Program-made: the position numbers and the translations under genes
Shown: positions 9,101 to 13,249 of the stretch, one piece after another
How positions within the stretch are numbered: the stretch's first letter is position 1
Layout of the letters: each line of letters starts with the position of its first letter
NCBI GenBank assembly: GCA_037447655.1
Contig: JBBHKE010002260.1
Location: 290,692 to 305,237 of the forward strand
Direction of reading: 5' to 3'
Length of the DNA: 14,546 nt
Origin: Zygnema cylindricum
Taxonomy: Eukaryota > Streptophyta > Zygnematophyceae > Zygnematales > Zygnemataceae
The notes under the pieces: generated by a model
Seen by the model: only the letters and a program-made list of their open reading frames with translations
Databases searched by the model: none
What the model was told of the DNA's origin: nothing

Positions 9101-12100
9101 ACTAAATGGCACTACAGACGGCGATAAAGACAAAAGTTCCTCTTCGTCTGAAGACTTGAATGGAAATAAAGTAGTCATGAACAAGCCAGCTTTTCAGCCA
9201 ACTCAACAAAATTTTCAGAATGCGGACAAAACCGACGAATCAGGAACAAGTAAAAAAGTGACTCAAGTTCAGTCTCAACAACAGCAGAAAACACAATCTC
9301 TGCAACCAGAAACATATGCCCCTACGAACAGAGTTAAAGACACAATTTCCTCTTCTCAAGACTTGAACGGAAAGGTAGTTGTTACAATCACGACGACTTC
9401 AAATTGTCAAATTACGGACAAAACCGACGAATTAGCAACAAGTAAAAAAGTGATTCAAGATCAGTCTAAACAACCAATACAGCAAAAAGCGCAATCTCCT
9501 CAACTTAAAGACACAATTTCCTCTTCTTCTCAAGGCTTAAATTCAAATGGAGTAGATACAAACAAGACAACTTCTCACACGAACCAACAAAGCTCTCAGC
9601 ATAGCAACAAAACCGACGAATCAGGAACAAGTCAAAAAGGAATTCAAGATCAGTCTCAACAGCCGTTGCAAAAAAAAACGCAATTTCCTGAGGCAGAAAA
9701 AAATGGCACCAATGAAGAAGACAGTCAAGATCGAGAAAAAGTTGGTGTTTTGAAGAACCCTGCTGACAAAGAAAACAATTCCAGTAAGACCGCCAATTCA
9801 CATGAGAGTAGTCCTTCAGGCACTTCTGAAGGTGACTCAAGGTCACAGTATCTCCAAACTCAAGAAGAGAGCCCTATGGACGCAAACACCAAATGGAGGG
9901 AAATACAGGTCAGTTGCTCTCATTATTACATTTTCCCCATATCTTTGTTGTAGGACACTCCCCATCACTATTGGAGTTAATCACTCTAATTCGAGTGAGC
10001 GAAATCATTAACTACTTTTTATAACATTAATAAGTTAAGTGGCTTAAAACGAGCCACGTGGCGAGGCATAATTTAGTGTAGTTAACGACAAAAATTCACT
10101 AACTCGAAAAGCGATGGCTGGTGTAGTGTTCCATTCTGACATGGAATTATTGGGCTCGGGTACAAACCACCCAGAAAATTGCCAGGAGTTTAAACAATAT
10201 GCTGTCAAAGAAATTTCCATTGTAGAGAAATAAGCCACACTTCCTTTTCTCATGGAGTTCGTATACTGTTTGCTTGTCACTAAAATTGAAAGTTCATCCT
10301 ATTTCTATTTGATTCTATTTGTTGTGGAAAAACAAATTTCAGAGTAGTAATGGTACACTGCTGATCACCATTAGTGCTAAACTTTTTTTGGGCAGTCAAA
10401 GTACTTTTTCTTATTACACATTTGCCCGCTTTTCACTTTTACTCGATACATCACTATAGACAGGTTGGATCATAACCGTTCGGTTGCGTACCACCAGAAA
10501 AAAATCTACGGTATTGTTTAACACTAATAGCGGCGGATAAGATGCAATATTCGATCCTTTGTCTTGAGTTTGTTTACTCTTGAATTCGAGTAAAGCAGCT
10601 CCAGTAAGGTCGAACATATGAGCCGTTTTTTTGCTTAAATGTTGAATTTGAGAAAAAAATTGAGTGATGATGGGTTTTATTCTCAGGACTTTCATTTGAT
10701 AAACGTTATCGATGCATGGACTTACTTTTAGCTAAAAAAACAATATTTGCAGGTGTCTCCGAAAGATAAGATTTGCGAAGTCATTATTGTTTCAAGTAAT
10801 AAAGATCTCCCGTCATTTTCTAAGGAAATCGGCAAAGACGATGATACCAGGAATGAAAATGGAATAATGGTAAAAGGAAACTTTTCCTGTCCTAGCGGGC
10901 AGTTTAAAAGAAACATTGTAATGAAAGTCAGTGCTTCACCAGATCAACTATTGCCTCAGAAGGAAAAAAAATCTACTCAACCTGAGGCATGTCATATTAC
11001 AGACAGCGAAGAACGTAACCAAAACCTTGAAGACCAAAAAGAAGACCCAAAAGAAGACCAACAAGCAGACCGAGGAGACAGAGAGGAGGAGGACGAGAGA
11101 GAGGATGATAGGTATTGCACTCCTACTCCTCTCTCCCAAAAACCACCTGTGAACTTACCTCCAGAAAAGACCACCCAACTGATTGCAGAACTAAGTTCAT
11201 TCGCAAAGATGCTCGCAACTTATTCTGGGAGTCCTTTACCAAAATCTAATCAAAAATTTCAAAATCTTCCAAATCTTCAAAACATTCAAAACCTTCAAAC
11301 TTTTCAAAATTCTCCGGGAAATTCTAACCAACTGAAGATCGAGGAGGTTTTGAATATGGACACCAAAACTCTTGTGGACATTTCAAGAACCAATATTTCG
11401 AGGACCGCAATTGTTAATAGGGGACATATGGTTGGACGCCCACCATTGCCTCTCTCTTCTCGTTCTTCAAGACCTTCTGGTGAAAGCAGTCAAAAAAATG
11501 TATTGAATACCTTACAAACTGGTCAATGGAAGGAAGAAAGGGAGGACGAATTGGAGGAAGACACAAACGAAATTGACAAAAACGGAAGTGTGCCACCTCC
11601 GAGCTTCACACTGGTATGAAATATCAAAACTCAGTTGTCAATAAAATACAAGTTTCCATCATAAACTGTCTTTAACTAACCTGCATATAAATTAAAGTGT
11701 GTTAGCATTGCGTCTGCAGAGAATGTAGGACATATAAAACTACCAACGACTGTTTGTAAAAAGAAGAAATAGAAAAAAAAGAGAAAAAAAAGTAGTGCTG
11801 TAGTTTGAAGCTTCTGCGATTCTTGCGATAAAATAGTAGGGACAAATTGGAAGTATTGCACATTTTTTCTGTATTAATGAAATCTATGTTCAGTATCCAT
11901 GTGAAACCTCATTAGTTTGATTTATTACAAGAACGATATTAACAAGCTCAATTATTCAAGGTGTAAGTCAATTTGTATGAATTTGTGGTGAGAAAATTTC
12001 AAGCCGAGGGATAAATATTACTTCCTGACTTTCTTGACTATATGAGAGGTTTTGTCTCACAGGTAAGCCAGCAGATAAATTCAAATAGAAACCAATCTCC

Positions 12101-12692
12101 TTCGGAAACCAACTCAGGTGAGACCTGAGAAGATTTGACCATATTATTTTATTATATTATATAATAAGGTGGTCTTGGGAGGAAGGCAGGGAGGTGACCA
12201 GGCAATTACATCTTGAATGTATTTATTTTTTGGGTTTATCGTCACCTCTCTTGATCCTAACCATACAATTTGAAATTAATCTGGCTTATTCTCATAATTG
12301 AAGTCTATATGCCTGACCTCGATTATTGTTTTTGTCTTTACTCTTTTTTACTTTTTAAAGAGAAGAGATGAACAAATGAACAAATGAAAGGGAAAGAAAC
12401 GAAAGGAAAGAAAGGGAAGAAAAGGGAAGAAATGGAAGAAAGGGGAGAAAGGGAAGAAAGGAAAGGAAAGAAAAGAAAGAAAAGAAAGAAAGGGAAGAAA
12501 GGAAAGGAAAGAAAAGAAAGAAAAGAAAGAAAGGGAAGAAATTAACTGTAGATCCATATCGTTTCTTTAACAACAACAGAGAAAATCGCTTCAAACAGGA
12601 TGAAAGCATTTCCTCAAAAAAAGAGACGGCGTCTGGTGACGCTTAAAGAGAAAGAGGAAGGTAATAAAAGGAACGCTTCCAACTCATTTTGA
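65..12692 (+). CDS. Multi-exon gene for an unrecognised coiled-coil / low-complexity protein (5' incomplete, 18 exons seen)
   Basis: This entry is the whole gene model; each exon is listed separately. The exons are 65-152, 319-470, 890-934, 1159-1257, 1607-1717, 2031-2205, 2308-2361, 2575-2699, 3035-3079, 3645-3794, 4249-4322, 4865-5016, 5803-5930, 6570-8233, 8964-9908, 10753-11613, 12063-12117 and 12580-12692. Each was placed by an AG acceptor, a GT donor and an open frame, and intron phases agree at all 17 junctions, which chance would not give. Only exon 14 has a break in frame. The predicted protein has an N-terminal Cys cluster, a charged heptad-type coiled coil, a long hydrophilic tail and a basic C-terminus. 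That layout suggests a scaffold or a chromosome- or centrosome-associated protein, but this is inference from composition only. The exon before 65 lies outside the window, so the start codon and promoter are not seen. No family is recognised. Confidence 0.75.
319..470 (+). CDS. Exon 2 of the coiled-coil gene
   Basis: The acceptor TTATAG at 313-318 receives the single base left by exon 1, and the frame then runs without stops to the donor AAAG|GTGAGA at 471, ending in phase 0. The exon encodes about 50 residues, rich in Phe, Met and Lys, ending KLQLFLMEVKALK, which starts to look like a helix leading into the coiled coil. An in-frame ATG at 360 could be taken as a translation start. I prefer the internal-exon reading because the frame is open upstream to a matching acceptor and joins exon 1. 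An alternative acceptor, CCTGTAG at 351-357, would suit a transcript starting at the 360 ATG. Confidence 0.6.
554..895. repeat. Tandem array A: three copies of the exon 3 acceptor region
   Basis: Three diverged units have their copied splice-site AG at 644-645, 770-771 and 888-889, giving spacings of 126 and 118 bp. Each unit reads roughly ATGAAATGATG, then TATGCATTTTCC, then AAATGGCTCTTCTTGTAGGAG. Only the third unit continues into a full exon 3; the first two hold only the first few exon bases and then diverge. It fills most of intron 2 (471-889), where nothing else is visible. Confidence 0.75.
890..934 (+). CDS. Exon 3: 15-residue coiled-coil microexon
   Basis: The exon starts after the acceptor CTTCTTGTAG (880-889) and ends at AAG|GTCGGT (935). 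It encodes EREQVAHDELQKSLK in phase 0 at both ends, with the alternating hydrophobic and charged pattern of a coiled coil. It is the last unit of a three-unit tandem array (554-890) in which the acceptor region was copied twice upstream. The donor GTCGGT is weaker than most donors in this gene. Confidence 0.55.
974..1175. repeat. Tandem pair B: duplicated exon 4 acceptor region
   Basis: Two copies lie 125 bp apart, anchored on GGATTCATTG at 991 and 1116. They share ATGTCCT, the GATGTG/GATGTA segment, TGTTTCCTCTT and the start of exon 4 (CATTGAAAA). The upstream copy has lost the AG acceptor (CACACATGAG in place of TTTCACAGGAG), so it should not work as a splice site. Confidence 0.7.
1159..1257 (+). 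CDS. Exon 4: coiled coil
   Basis: The acceptor is CTTTTCACAG (1149-1158) after a pyrimidine tract, and the donor is CCCAG|GTAGAT at 1258. The exon is 99 bp, phase 0 at both ends, and encodes 33 residues beginning EQETLKSERATERES and ending CQQLQAQ. Heavy Glu, Lys and Gln with regularly spaced Leu is typical of a coiled coil. The region around its acceptor is duplicated 125 bp upstream. Confidence 0.75.
1341..1545. mobile_element. MITE-like dispersed element, family 1, copy 1 (intron 4)
   Basis: This segment resembles three others in the window, at 4361-4551, 9955-10128 and 13026-13249. Shared blocks, in order, are TTAGAGTTAAT, AATTCGAGTG, ATTAGTGTTAATAACACT, a GTCCATAAT-CATGGCAAA block, TTTGGTGTAGTTAA and an ATTCAC-type end. 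There is no coding capacity. This copy is the most diverged at its 3' end, so its edges are approximate. It occupies most of intron 4 (1258-1606). Confidence 0.6.
1607..1717 (+). CDS. Exon 5: coiled coil
   Basis: The acceptor used here is TAGGCAG (ending 1606), which keeps exon 4's phase 0; a second AG four bases upstream (1601-1602) would shift the frame. The donor is CTGAAG|GTACAT at 1718. The exon is 111 bp, 37 residues, beginning VGKQERKIEFLSEKND and ending DKTVEDLK, with Leu and Ile at heptad spacing. Its last 12 bases and its donor are the first unit of a four-copy tandem array running into the intron. Confidence 0.75.
1705..1905. repeat. Tandem array C: four copies of the exon 5 donor region
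   Basis: The unit is about 44-51 bp and reads roughly AGATCTTAAGGTGCATGTTAACCTTC followed by a T-rich stretch. The AACCTTC anchors are at about 1727, 1771, 1820 and 1871. Unit 1 contains the real exon end and donor GAAG|GTACAT. Units 2 and 4 keep an AAG|GTGC donor-like motif, and unit 3 has AAGATGC with the GT lost. It accounts for most of intron 5 (1718-2030); the remainder is AT-rich and holds nothing else I can see. Confidence 0.8.
2031..2205 (+). CDS. Exon 6: coiled coil
   Basis: The acceptor is CATATATCAG (2021-2030) and the donor AAGAG|GTACTT at 2206. The exon is 175 bp: 58 codons plus one base, so it ends in phase 1. It begins ASKHELERSIHNKDVEL and continues with a clear heptad pattern (LEKLNSQSLLIEAIETEAE) to KNAR. 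It is the longest uninterrupted coiled-coil exon of the gene. Confidence 0.8.
2308..2361 (+). CDS. Exon 7: 54-bp possible cassette exon
   Basis: The acceptor is TTGTTCTGGCAG (2296-2307) and the donor CATAG|GTAAGC at 2362 is strong. The exon is phase 1 in and phase 1 out, encoding about 18 residues (VENLDNKVKEVLGFTWLI). Exons 6 and 8 are also phase 1 at the junction, so transcripts with and without exon 7 are both in frame, which makes it a natural cassette exon. The aromatic end (GFTWLI) fits a coiled coil poorly, so skipping is plausible. Confidence 0.55.
   Translation, partial: WKIWTIRSRRFLASHGS
2575..2699 (+). CDS. Exon 8: coiled coil
   Basis: The acceptor is TTGTTCTTCCAG (2563-2574), preceded by an open frame that I treat as intron. 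The donor is CTCGG|GTACGC at 2700. It takes the phase-1 base from exon 6 or 7 and ends in phase 0. It encodes about 41 residues, with KENGFEDALKDYRSS and EKDGEIMRLTEQLRSAG, a strong coiled-coil stretch that ends in a short hydrophobic segment. The donor sits in the first unit of a tandem array that fills the start of the next intron. Confidence 0.75.
2700..2925. repeat. Tandem array D: about five 42-bp units at the exon 8 donor
   Basis: The unit is roughly GTGGTTGACGAAATTTTGGC followed by TTATAGTTTTTGTACTTAAGAC. GTGGTTGAC-like anchors are at 2738, 2780, 2823, 2862 and 2903, so the spacing is 39-43 bp. The donor itself (CGGGTACGCAATTTCTGGC) resembles a diverged unit 0. The array makes up two-thirds of intron 8 (2700-3034); the rest is unremarkable AT-rich intron. 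Confidence 0.75.
3035..3079 (+). CDS. Exon 9: 15-residue acidic microexon
   Basis: The acceptor is CTCTGTTCTTGCAG (3021-3034), a good pyrimidine tract, and the donor GAT|GTGAGT at 3080 is strong. The exon is 45 bp, phase 0 in and out, encoding KSDQDCVSSIEENED. Being a multiple of three in phase 0, it could be skipped without a frame change. Confidence 0.65.
3215..3710. repeat. Tandem array E: four copies of the exon 10 5' end
   Basis: Copies of CAGGCTTTACTGCAA followed by about 60 bp of exon-like sequence start at 3288, 3386, 3519 and 3645, with spacings of 98, 133 and 126 bp. All four have an AG acceptor and code ALLQ..., then VNGG or LNGG, in the same frame. Copies 1-3 lack a convincing donor and run into stops at 3357, 3452 and 3627; copy 4 continues into the full exon 10. 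Intronic sequence upstream of each copy (ATTTACATGTTTGGTTGACA, TAGTCTAATTCGTGTTT) is repeated too. This array is essentially all of intron 9 from 3215 onward. Confidence 0.85.
3645..3794 (+). CDS. Exon 10: coiled coil; parent-like copy of the array E segment
   Basis: The acceptor TTATTTACACAG (3633-3644) and donor GCCAAG|GTAAAC (3795) delimit 150 bp, 50 residues, phase 0 at both ends. It begins ALLQELEKLEIGVNGGQS and ends YHTELEESLAK, with good heptad spacing. It is the fourth and only complete copy of the repeated segment, so I take it as the functional exon. Any of the three upstream acceptors could compete with this one. Confidence 0.8.
3795..4248 (+). other. Intron 10, with a G12 run
   Basis: The intron contains GGGC followed by an uninterrupted run of 12 G at about 3825-3836 and then GAGGGAGG, which is G-quadruplex-prone on the plus strand. 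The rest is AT-rich, with a short TA run at about 4186-4196. I see no gene, dispersed repeat or tandem array in it. Confidence 0.6.
4249..4322 (+). CDS. Exon 11: coiled coil
   Basis: The acceptor is GAATATCTCAG (4238-4248). Two donors overlap, GT at 4321 and GTAAGT at 4323. The second is a consensus donor and gives phase 2, which exon 12 completes as a Val codon. The exon encodes VQQHEALVVDERDKLKNKL, then EQCQQ, typical coiled coil. Confidence 0.75.
4361..4551. mobile_element. MITE-like dispersed element, family 1, copy 2 (intron 11)
   Basis: It begins ACACTTTG and ends CAGGTGTAG, consistent with imperfect terminal inverted repeats (ACACT...GGTGTAG). Internal blocks shared with the other copies are AACTCTAATTTGAGTGAG, AAATTAGTGTCTATAACACT, GTCCATAATCAACCATGCGG and CATAATTTAGTGTAATTA. 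It has no open frame of note. A clear target-site duplication is not visible. Confidence 0.7.
4692..4832. repeat. Duplicated segment upstream of exon 12
   Basis: Two copies of a segment of about 40 bp lie 98 bp apart (4694 and 4792): TCATTAATACCAGTGTTGTT, then C/G CAAA, then ATGAAATT and TCTGG. The second copy ends about 30 bases before the exon 12 acceptor. With the family 1 element it accounts for the recognisable content of intron 11 (4323-4864). Confidence 0.75.
4865..5016 (+). CDS. Exon 12: last strong coiled-coil exon
   Basis: The acceptor TGCCTTTTCCAG (4853-4864) and donor GGTGG|GTAAGT (5017) are both strong. One base completes the codon begun in exon 11, then 50 codons follow and one base is left (phase 1). 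The translation begins QEVDRLEWQMREDMLLRR and continues STLEKKLAELEGRVRKQ before turning polar (DTDGLV). The 3' end of this exon with its donor is the first unit of the array that fills intron 12. Confidence 0.8.
4988..5815. repeat. Tandem array F: about seven units spanning all of intron 12
   Basis: Units run roughly GTGTTGACAACCAAGG, GGACAGACACGGATGGGCTG, GTGGGTGAGTAACCATT, ATTTTTCAGAGTTTTCCTGC and TAAGTT plus an A-rich spacer. Anchors at GGATGGGCTGG-like sites are 5004 (inside exon 12), 5124, 5243, 5376, 5542 and 5661, with a last partial unit at 5759; most spacings are 119-133 bp. Unit 0 holds the real donor, and some later units keep donor-like GTGGGTATG or TAGGTGAG. The unit at about 5498-5545 and the last unit share GCCCTTGA-A-TTGTGCA, and the last one supplies the exon 13 acceptor. 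Confidence 0.85.
5803..5930 (+). CDS. Exon 13: polar linker
   Basis: The acceptor is AATTGTGCAG (5793-5802); another in-frame acceptor, AAGGCAG, ends at 5814. Either keeps the phase left by exon 12. The donor is CAGATG|GTGAGA at 5931. The exon encodes about 42 residues rich in Ser, Thr and Asn (MEDLISTSVQGGRLTSQTSD), with no coiled-coil pattern. It marks the change from coiled coil to low-complexity tail. Its acceptor lies inside the last unit of array F. Confidence 0.65.
5961..6116. mobile_element. TA-flanked foldback element, copy 1 (intron 13)
   Basis: The two ends are inverted copies of each other over about 65 bp. The left arm reads GGCATACTCTCACTTGCATT, TTCTCGGTCATATTTTCGTC, ATCTTTTGGTCATGTT. 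The right arm, read in reverse complement, gives GGCATATTTTCACTTCATTT, GGTCATGATCATG and ATCATCTTTTGGTTATGTT. It is flanked by TA on both sides (5961-5962 and 6115-6116), the target expected for mariner/Tc1-type transposition. It has no coding capacity and looks like a non-autonomous MITE. Confidence 0.75.
6172..6256. repeat. GA / TGTG simple repeat (intron 13)
   Basis: A (GA)n run at about 6179-6200 is followed by imperfect GTGAATGTGTGAGA and GAATGTGTG repeats and GGGAGGGAGGGAG. Beyond it, 6257-6569 is AT-rich intron with a TAACACTAATGGCGATGAGC piece (about 6404-6423) resembling the 3' end of the family 1 dispersed element; the rest shows nothing recognisable. Confidence 0.7.
6570..7655 (+). 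CDS. Exon 14, first part: low-complexity region up to the frame break
   Basis: The acceptor is GAGTTGCAG (6561-6569), and the frame opens in phase 0 as expected from exon 13. The translation begins GNTNNQLSELKSSNDFRPFQ and is rich in Ser, Asn, Phe and Glu. A SELKSS motif occurs twice, at about 6595 and 6979, and an NSFH motif near 6765-6790 repeats as well. Two purine-only tracts, 7124-7205 and 7502-7660, are translated as Gly/Glu/Arg-rich runs. This frame ends at a TAA at 7653-7655, but the following sequence is clearly coding in the -1 frame (codon starts shifted one base back), so I read this as a frame break within one exon rather than the gene's end. No domain is recognised. Confidence 0.65.
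   Translation, partial: GNTNNQLSELKSSNDFRPFQVTYPSNNAPLAVIGAETNYFSNKEGKLEGNGVLDEISSSRSINSFHPNSNSFHSNSDLKELNSLANEFNGPASKKQFFAPSPSPSRLFAENVEQNEYLQKNNITPQIQKTSSHLERFSELKSSRDEDQFKGTTPLSSLFAFARTHFDDTRLELEEKIGSSAPMGRKNGEGAREGGGEGVRGGGTEGESRRENGLPKADSLVKPSYSMSFSAHEEAGSQYERETEGKKRNFDSITNNKSTVTDKKMIFARSLDPQGVPGESPQKILKLYIEEDRIGSDDNLQTSIKQDANTKQELEGGKREGRGREEGEEWREGREEGVRDRKGKRGEEGGAGRRGRKGKGE
7502..7665. repeat. Purine-only low-complexity tract containing the frame break
   Basis: It is almost all A and G on the plus strand, built from GGGAGG and GAGAGGGAGG-type units, within coding sequence. A related shorter tract lies at 7124-7205. Such polypurine runs are prone to replication slippage and to sequencing error. 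They can also form triplex DNA. Confidence 0.8.
7592..8233 (+). CDS. Exon 14, second part: continues in a different frame
   Basis: This frame is open from just after a TAG at 7589-7591 to the donor ATTGCAG|GTAAGC at 8234, where it ends in phase 0 and joins exon 15. It overlaps the end of the first part within the purine tract, so the switch must lie between 7592 and 7655. It contains a perfect tandem repeat of 19 residues (PFCQETKVNITDDMGLEGP twice) and then hydrophilic sequence rich in Asp, Glu, Asn and Lys. The whole exon 6570-8233 is 1,664 bp; one extra base would make it a multiple of three. A single-base loss in a purine run, in the genome or in the assembly, is the simplest reading. A short unrecognised intron is the alternative. 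Confidence 0.6.
7702..7815. repeat. Perfect 57-bp in-frame tandem duplication in exon 14
   Basis: The copies 7702-7758 and 7759-7815 appear identical base for base. Each encodes 19 residues and so keeps the frame. Identity implies a recent event, a collapsed or artificial assembly join, or gene conversion. Each copy starts CCTTTTTGTCAG, which resembles a splice acceptor. Confidence 0.9.
8290..8449. mobile_element. TA-flanked foldback element, copy 2 (intron 14)
   Basis: It is the same family as 5961-6116. The centre is a near-perfect hairpin: GGTCATCTTTTGGTCATGTT followed by ACCCGATATTTG, then the inverted arm CCGGTAACATGACC and AGAAGATGACC. The outer arms (ATTCTCGCTTACATTTT and its inverted counterpart near 8425-8446) also match, and TA flanks both ends (8290-8291, 8448-8449). 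No coding capacity. The rest of intron 14 (8234-8963) is AT-rich, with no gene or repeat that I can see. Confidence 0.75.
8964..9908 (+). CDS. Exon 15: Ser/Gln/Asn/Lys-rich repeat region
   Basis: The acceptor is GTTTCTTTCGCAG (8951-8963), a strong pyrimidine tract, and the donor is ATACAG|GTCAGT at 9909. The exon is 945 bp, 315 codons, phase 0 at both ends. It is made mostly of four degenerate repeats starting at about 8988, 9132, 9336 and 9507. The common elements, in order, are DTISSSSQDLN, NKTT-S-NQQ, KTDESGTSKKVIQDQS and QQKTQSP. Repeat 1 is shortened and lacks the KTDESGTS part. The sequence has almost no hydrophobic residues and is probably disordered. Many SQ dipeptides are present, a context used by ATM/ATR kinases, but that function is not shown. 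Confidence 0.75.
8988..9715 (+). repeat. Four degenerate in-frame coding repeats in exon 15
   Basis: Units begin at about 8988, 9132, 9336 and 9507 (spacing 144, 204 and 171 bp). ISSSSQDLN or SSSSSEDLN marks the start of each unit, and KTDESGTSKK, KTDELATSKK and KTDESGTSQK mark the later part of units 2, 3 and 4. The lengths differ by whole codons, so the frame is kept. Confidence 0.75.
9955..10128. mobile_element. MITE-like dispersed element, family 1, copy 3 (intron 15)
   Basis: It begins ACACTCCCCATCACTATTGG and ends GCGATGGCTGGTGTAGTGTT. In reverse complement the end reads AACACTACACCAGCCATCGC, which matches the start as an imperfect terminal inverted repeat. Shared blocks are GAGTTAATCACTCTAATTCG, AACGAGCCACGTGGC and CATAATTTAGTGTAGTTAA. 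It shows the terminal repeat best of the four copies. The rest of intron 15 (10129-10752) is AT-rich; a 93-codon open frame on the minus strand at 10414-10695 matches nothing I recognise. Confidence 0.7.
10753..11613 (+). CDS. Exon 16: acidic, Pro/Ser-rich region (possible alternative last exon)
   Basis: The acceptor is AATATTTGCAG (10742-10752) and the frame is phase 0. The translation has a basic/polar start (VSPKDKICEVIIVSS), an acidic Glu/Asp/Gln run near 11020-11105, an LQNIQNLQTFQN-type short repeat near 11255-11315, a more ordered stretch (TTQLIAELSSFAKMLATYSG) near 11172-11231, and a Pro-rich end. At 11614 there is a donor CTG|GTATGA. If it is not used, the frame adds Val and stops at a TGA (11617-11619). 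An AATAAA polyadenylation signal lies 20 bases further on, so this exon could also end a shorter transcript. No domain recognised. Confidence 0.7.
11640..11645 (+). promoter_or_regulatory. Intronic polyadenylation signal AATAAA
   Basis: A canonical AATAAA lies 20 bases after the read-through stop of exon 16 and would make exon 16 a terminal exon when its donor is not used. The rest of intron 16 (11646-12062) is AT-rich with an A/G run at about 11758-11792, and contains nothing else recognisable. Confidence 0.4.
12063..12117 (+). CDS. Exon 17: short polar exon
   Basis: The acceptor is TTTTGTCTCACAG (12050-12062), a good tract, and the donor is CTCAG|GTGAGA at 12118. The exon is 55 bp, phase 0 in and phase 1 out, encoding VSQQINSNRNQSPSETNS, in keeping with the Ser/Gln/Asn-rich tail. 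The bases across the acceptor, CAG|GTAAGC, also make a perfect donor motif. Confidence 0.6.
12361..12545. repeat. GAAAG-type polypurine tract in intron 17
   Basis: About 180 bp of almost only A and G on the plus strand, built from GGGAAGAAAGGAAAG and GAAAGAAAAG units. A 41-bp block (from about 12455) appears to be repeated exactly in tandem. It has mirror-repeat character and leaves little room for a polypyrimidine tract before exon 18. The rest of intron 17 (12118-12360) shows nothing recognisable. Confidence 0.8.
12580..12692 (+). CDS. Exon 18: basic C-terminal exon with NLS-like motif
   Basis: The acceptor is TTAACAACAACAG (12567-12579), and the phase-1 base from exon 17 completes a Glu codon. 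The frame then runs to a TGA at 12690-12692. The translation starts KIASNRMKAF and contains PQKKRRRL at 12612-12635, a classical monopartite nuclear localisation signal pattern, then a Lys/Glu-rich end. A GTAATA donor-like site at 12661 could extend the gene, but no good later exon is visible. The adjoining frame is also open here (…SSKKETASGDA then stop at about 12644) but does not fit the intron phase. Confidence 0.5.
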
Positions 12693-13025
12693 AGAGTACA
12701 TTTTCAAAAGTTTTACAAATACAAACTTATTGTCACGGTGCAGAAACTCGGTGTATGAGTTCAGTACACGAGTGTATGAGTTGGGCACGAGAAAGGTAGC
12801 CGGTGACTTTTTTTTTTTCTACTTTGATTCATCTTATTCGACAAAATAGGATTATGTCAACTGAAAGTAAGTGAGGACAAGTGGTTTTTAGATTTTTATT
12901 GACCTTATTTTTAATGACCTTTAAAATAATAATGTTTATAATCATACTTTACCGGATCAAGAGGTTTTGCACCTACAACTCACTACTGTATTTGTTGTTT
13001 TAATACAATGTGTCTGGTGTCCCTA
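12693..13025. other. 3' flank of the coiled-coil gene
   Basis: AT-rich sequence with no open frame that looks coding. I find no AATAAA after the TGA at 12690; the only nearby one (12663-12668) is inside the last codons. A short repeat, GTGTATGAGTT, occurs twice near 12750-12782. Confidence 0.5.
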
Positions 13026-13249
13026 ACACTTTCAGAAATCTCAAAATCCGCCGCTCTTAGAGTTAATCACTCTAATTCGAGTGTATGTCTTTTTGACTCA
13101 AAATCCTAAATTAGTGTTATTACCACTATTCAACTTTGTGGCCAAAACGAGCCAAGTTGCAAAAGATGATTTAGTGTAGTTTAGTCGATTATAGTGTTAA
13201 TGCTAATAACGCTAATAATTCACATACTCTAATAGCCATGGCAGTGTAG
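13026..13249. mobile_element. MITE-like dispersed element, family 1, copy 4
   Basis: It begins near ACACTTTCAG and ends near GGCAGTGTAG. It shares CTTAGAGTTAATCACTCTAA, TTCGAGTGT, AAATTAGTGTTATTACCACT, AACGAGCCAAGTTGC and GATTTAGTGTAGTTTAG with the other copies. Its 3' part (ACTCTAATAGCCATGGCAGT) is the inverse of the 5' part (GCTCTTAGAGT), so terminal inverted repeats are present but imperfect. It lies between the convergent genes. Confidence 0.7.

Noticed and set aside
10414-10695. 93-codon open frame on the minus strand in intron 15
   Set aside because: No recognisable motif, no splice or promoter context, and it lies inside a phase-consistent intron. A decayed mobile-element fragment cannot be excluded, but nothing supports it.
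12348-12609. Minus-strand Phe/Leu/Ser-rich open frames
   Set aside because: They are the reverse translation of the GAAAG tract; the regular FFPFLSF pattern is simple repeat, not a membrane protein.
13030-13110. A further plus-strand exon after CTTTCAG at 13034, joined to a donor at 12661
   Set aside because: The phase would fit, but the candidate exon runs straight into the family 1 dispersed element and soon stops. The TGA at 12690 is simpler.
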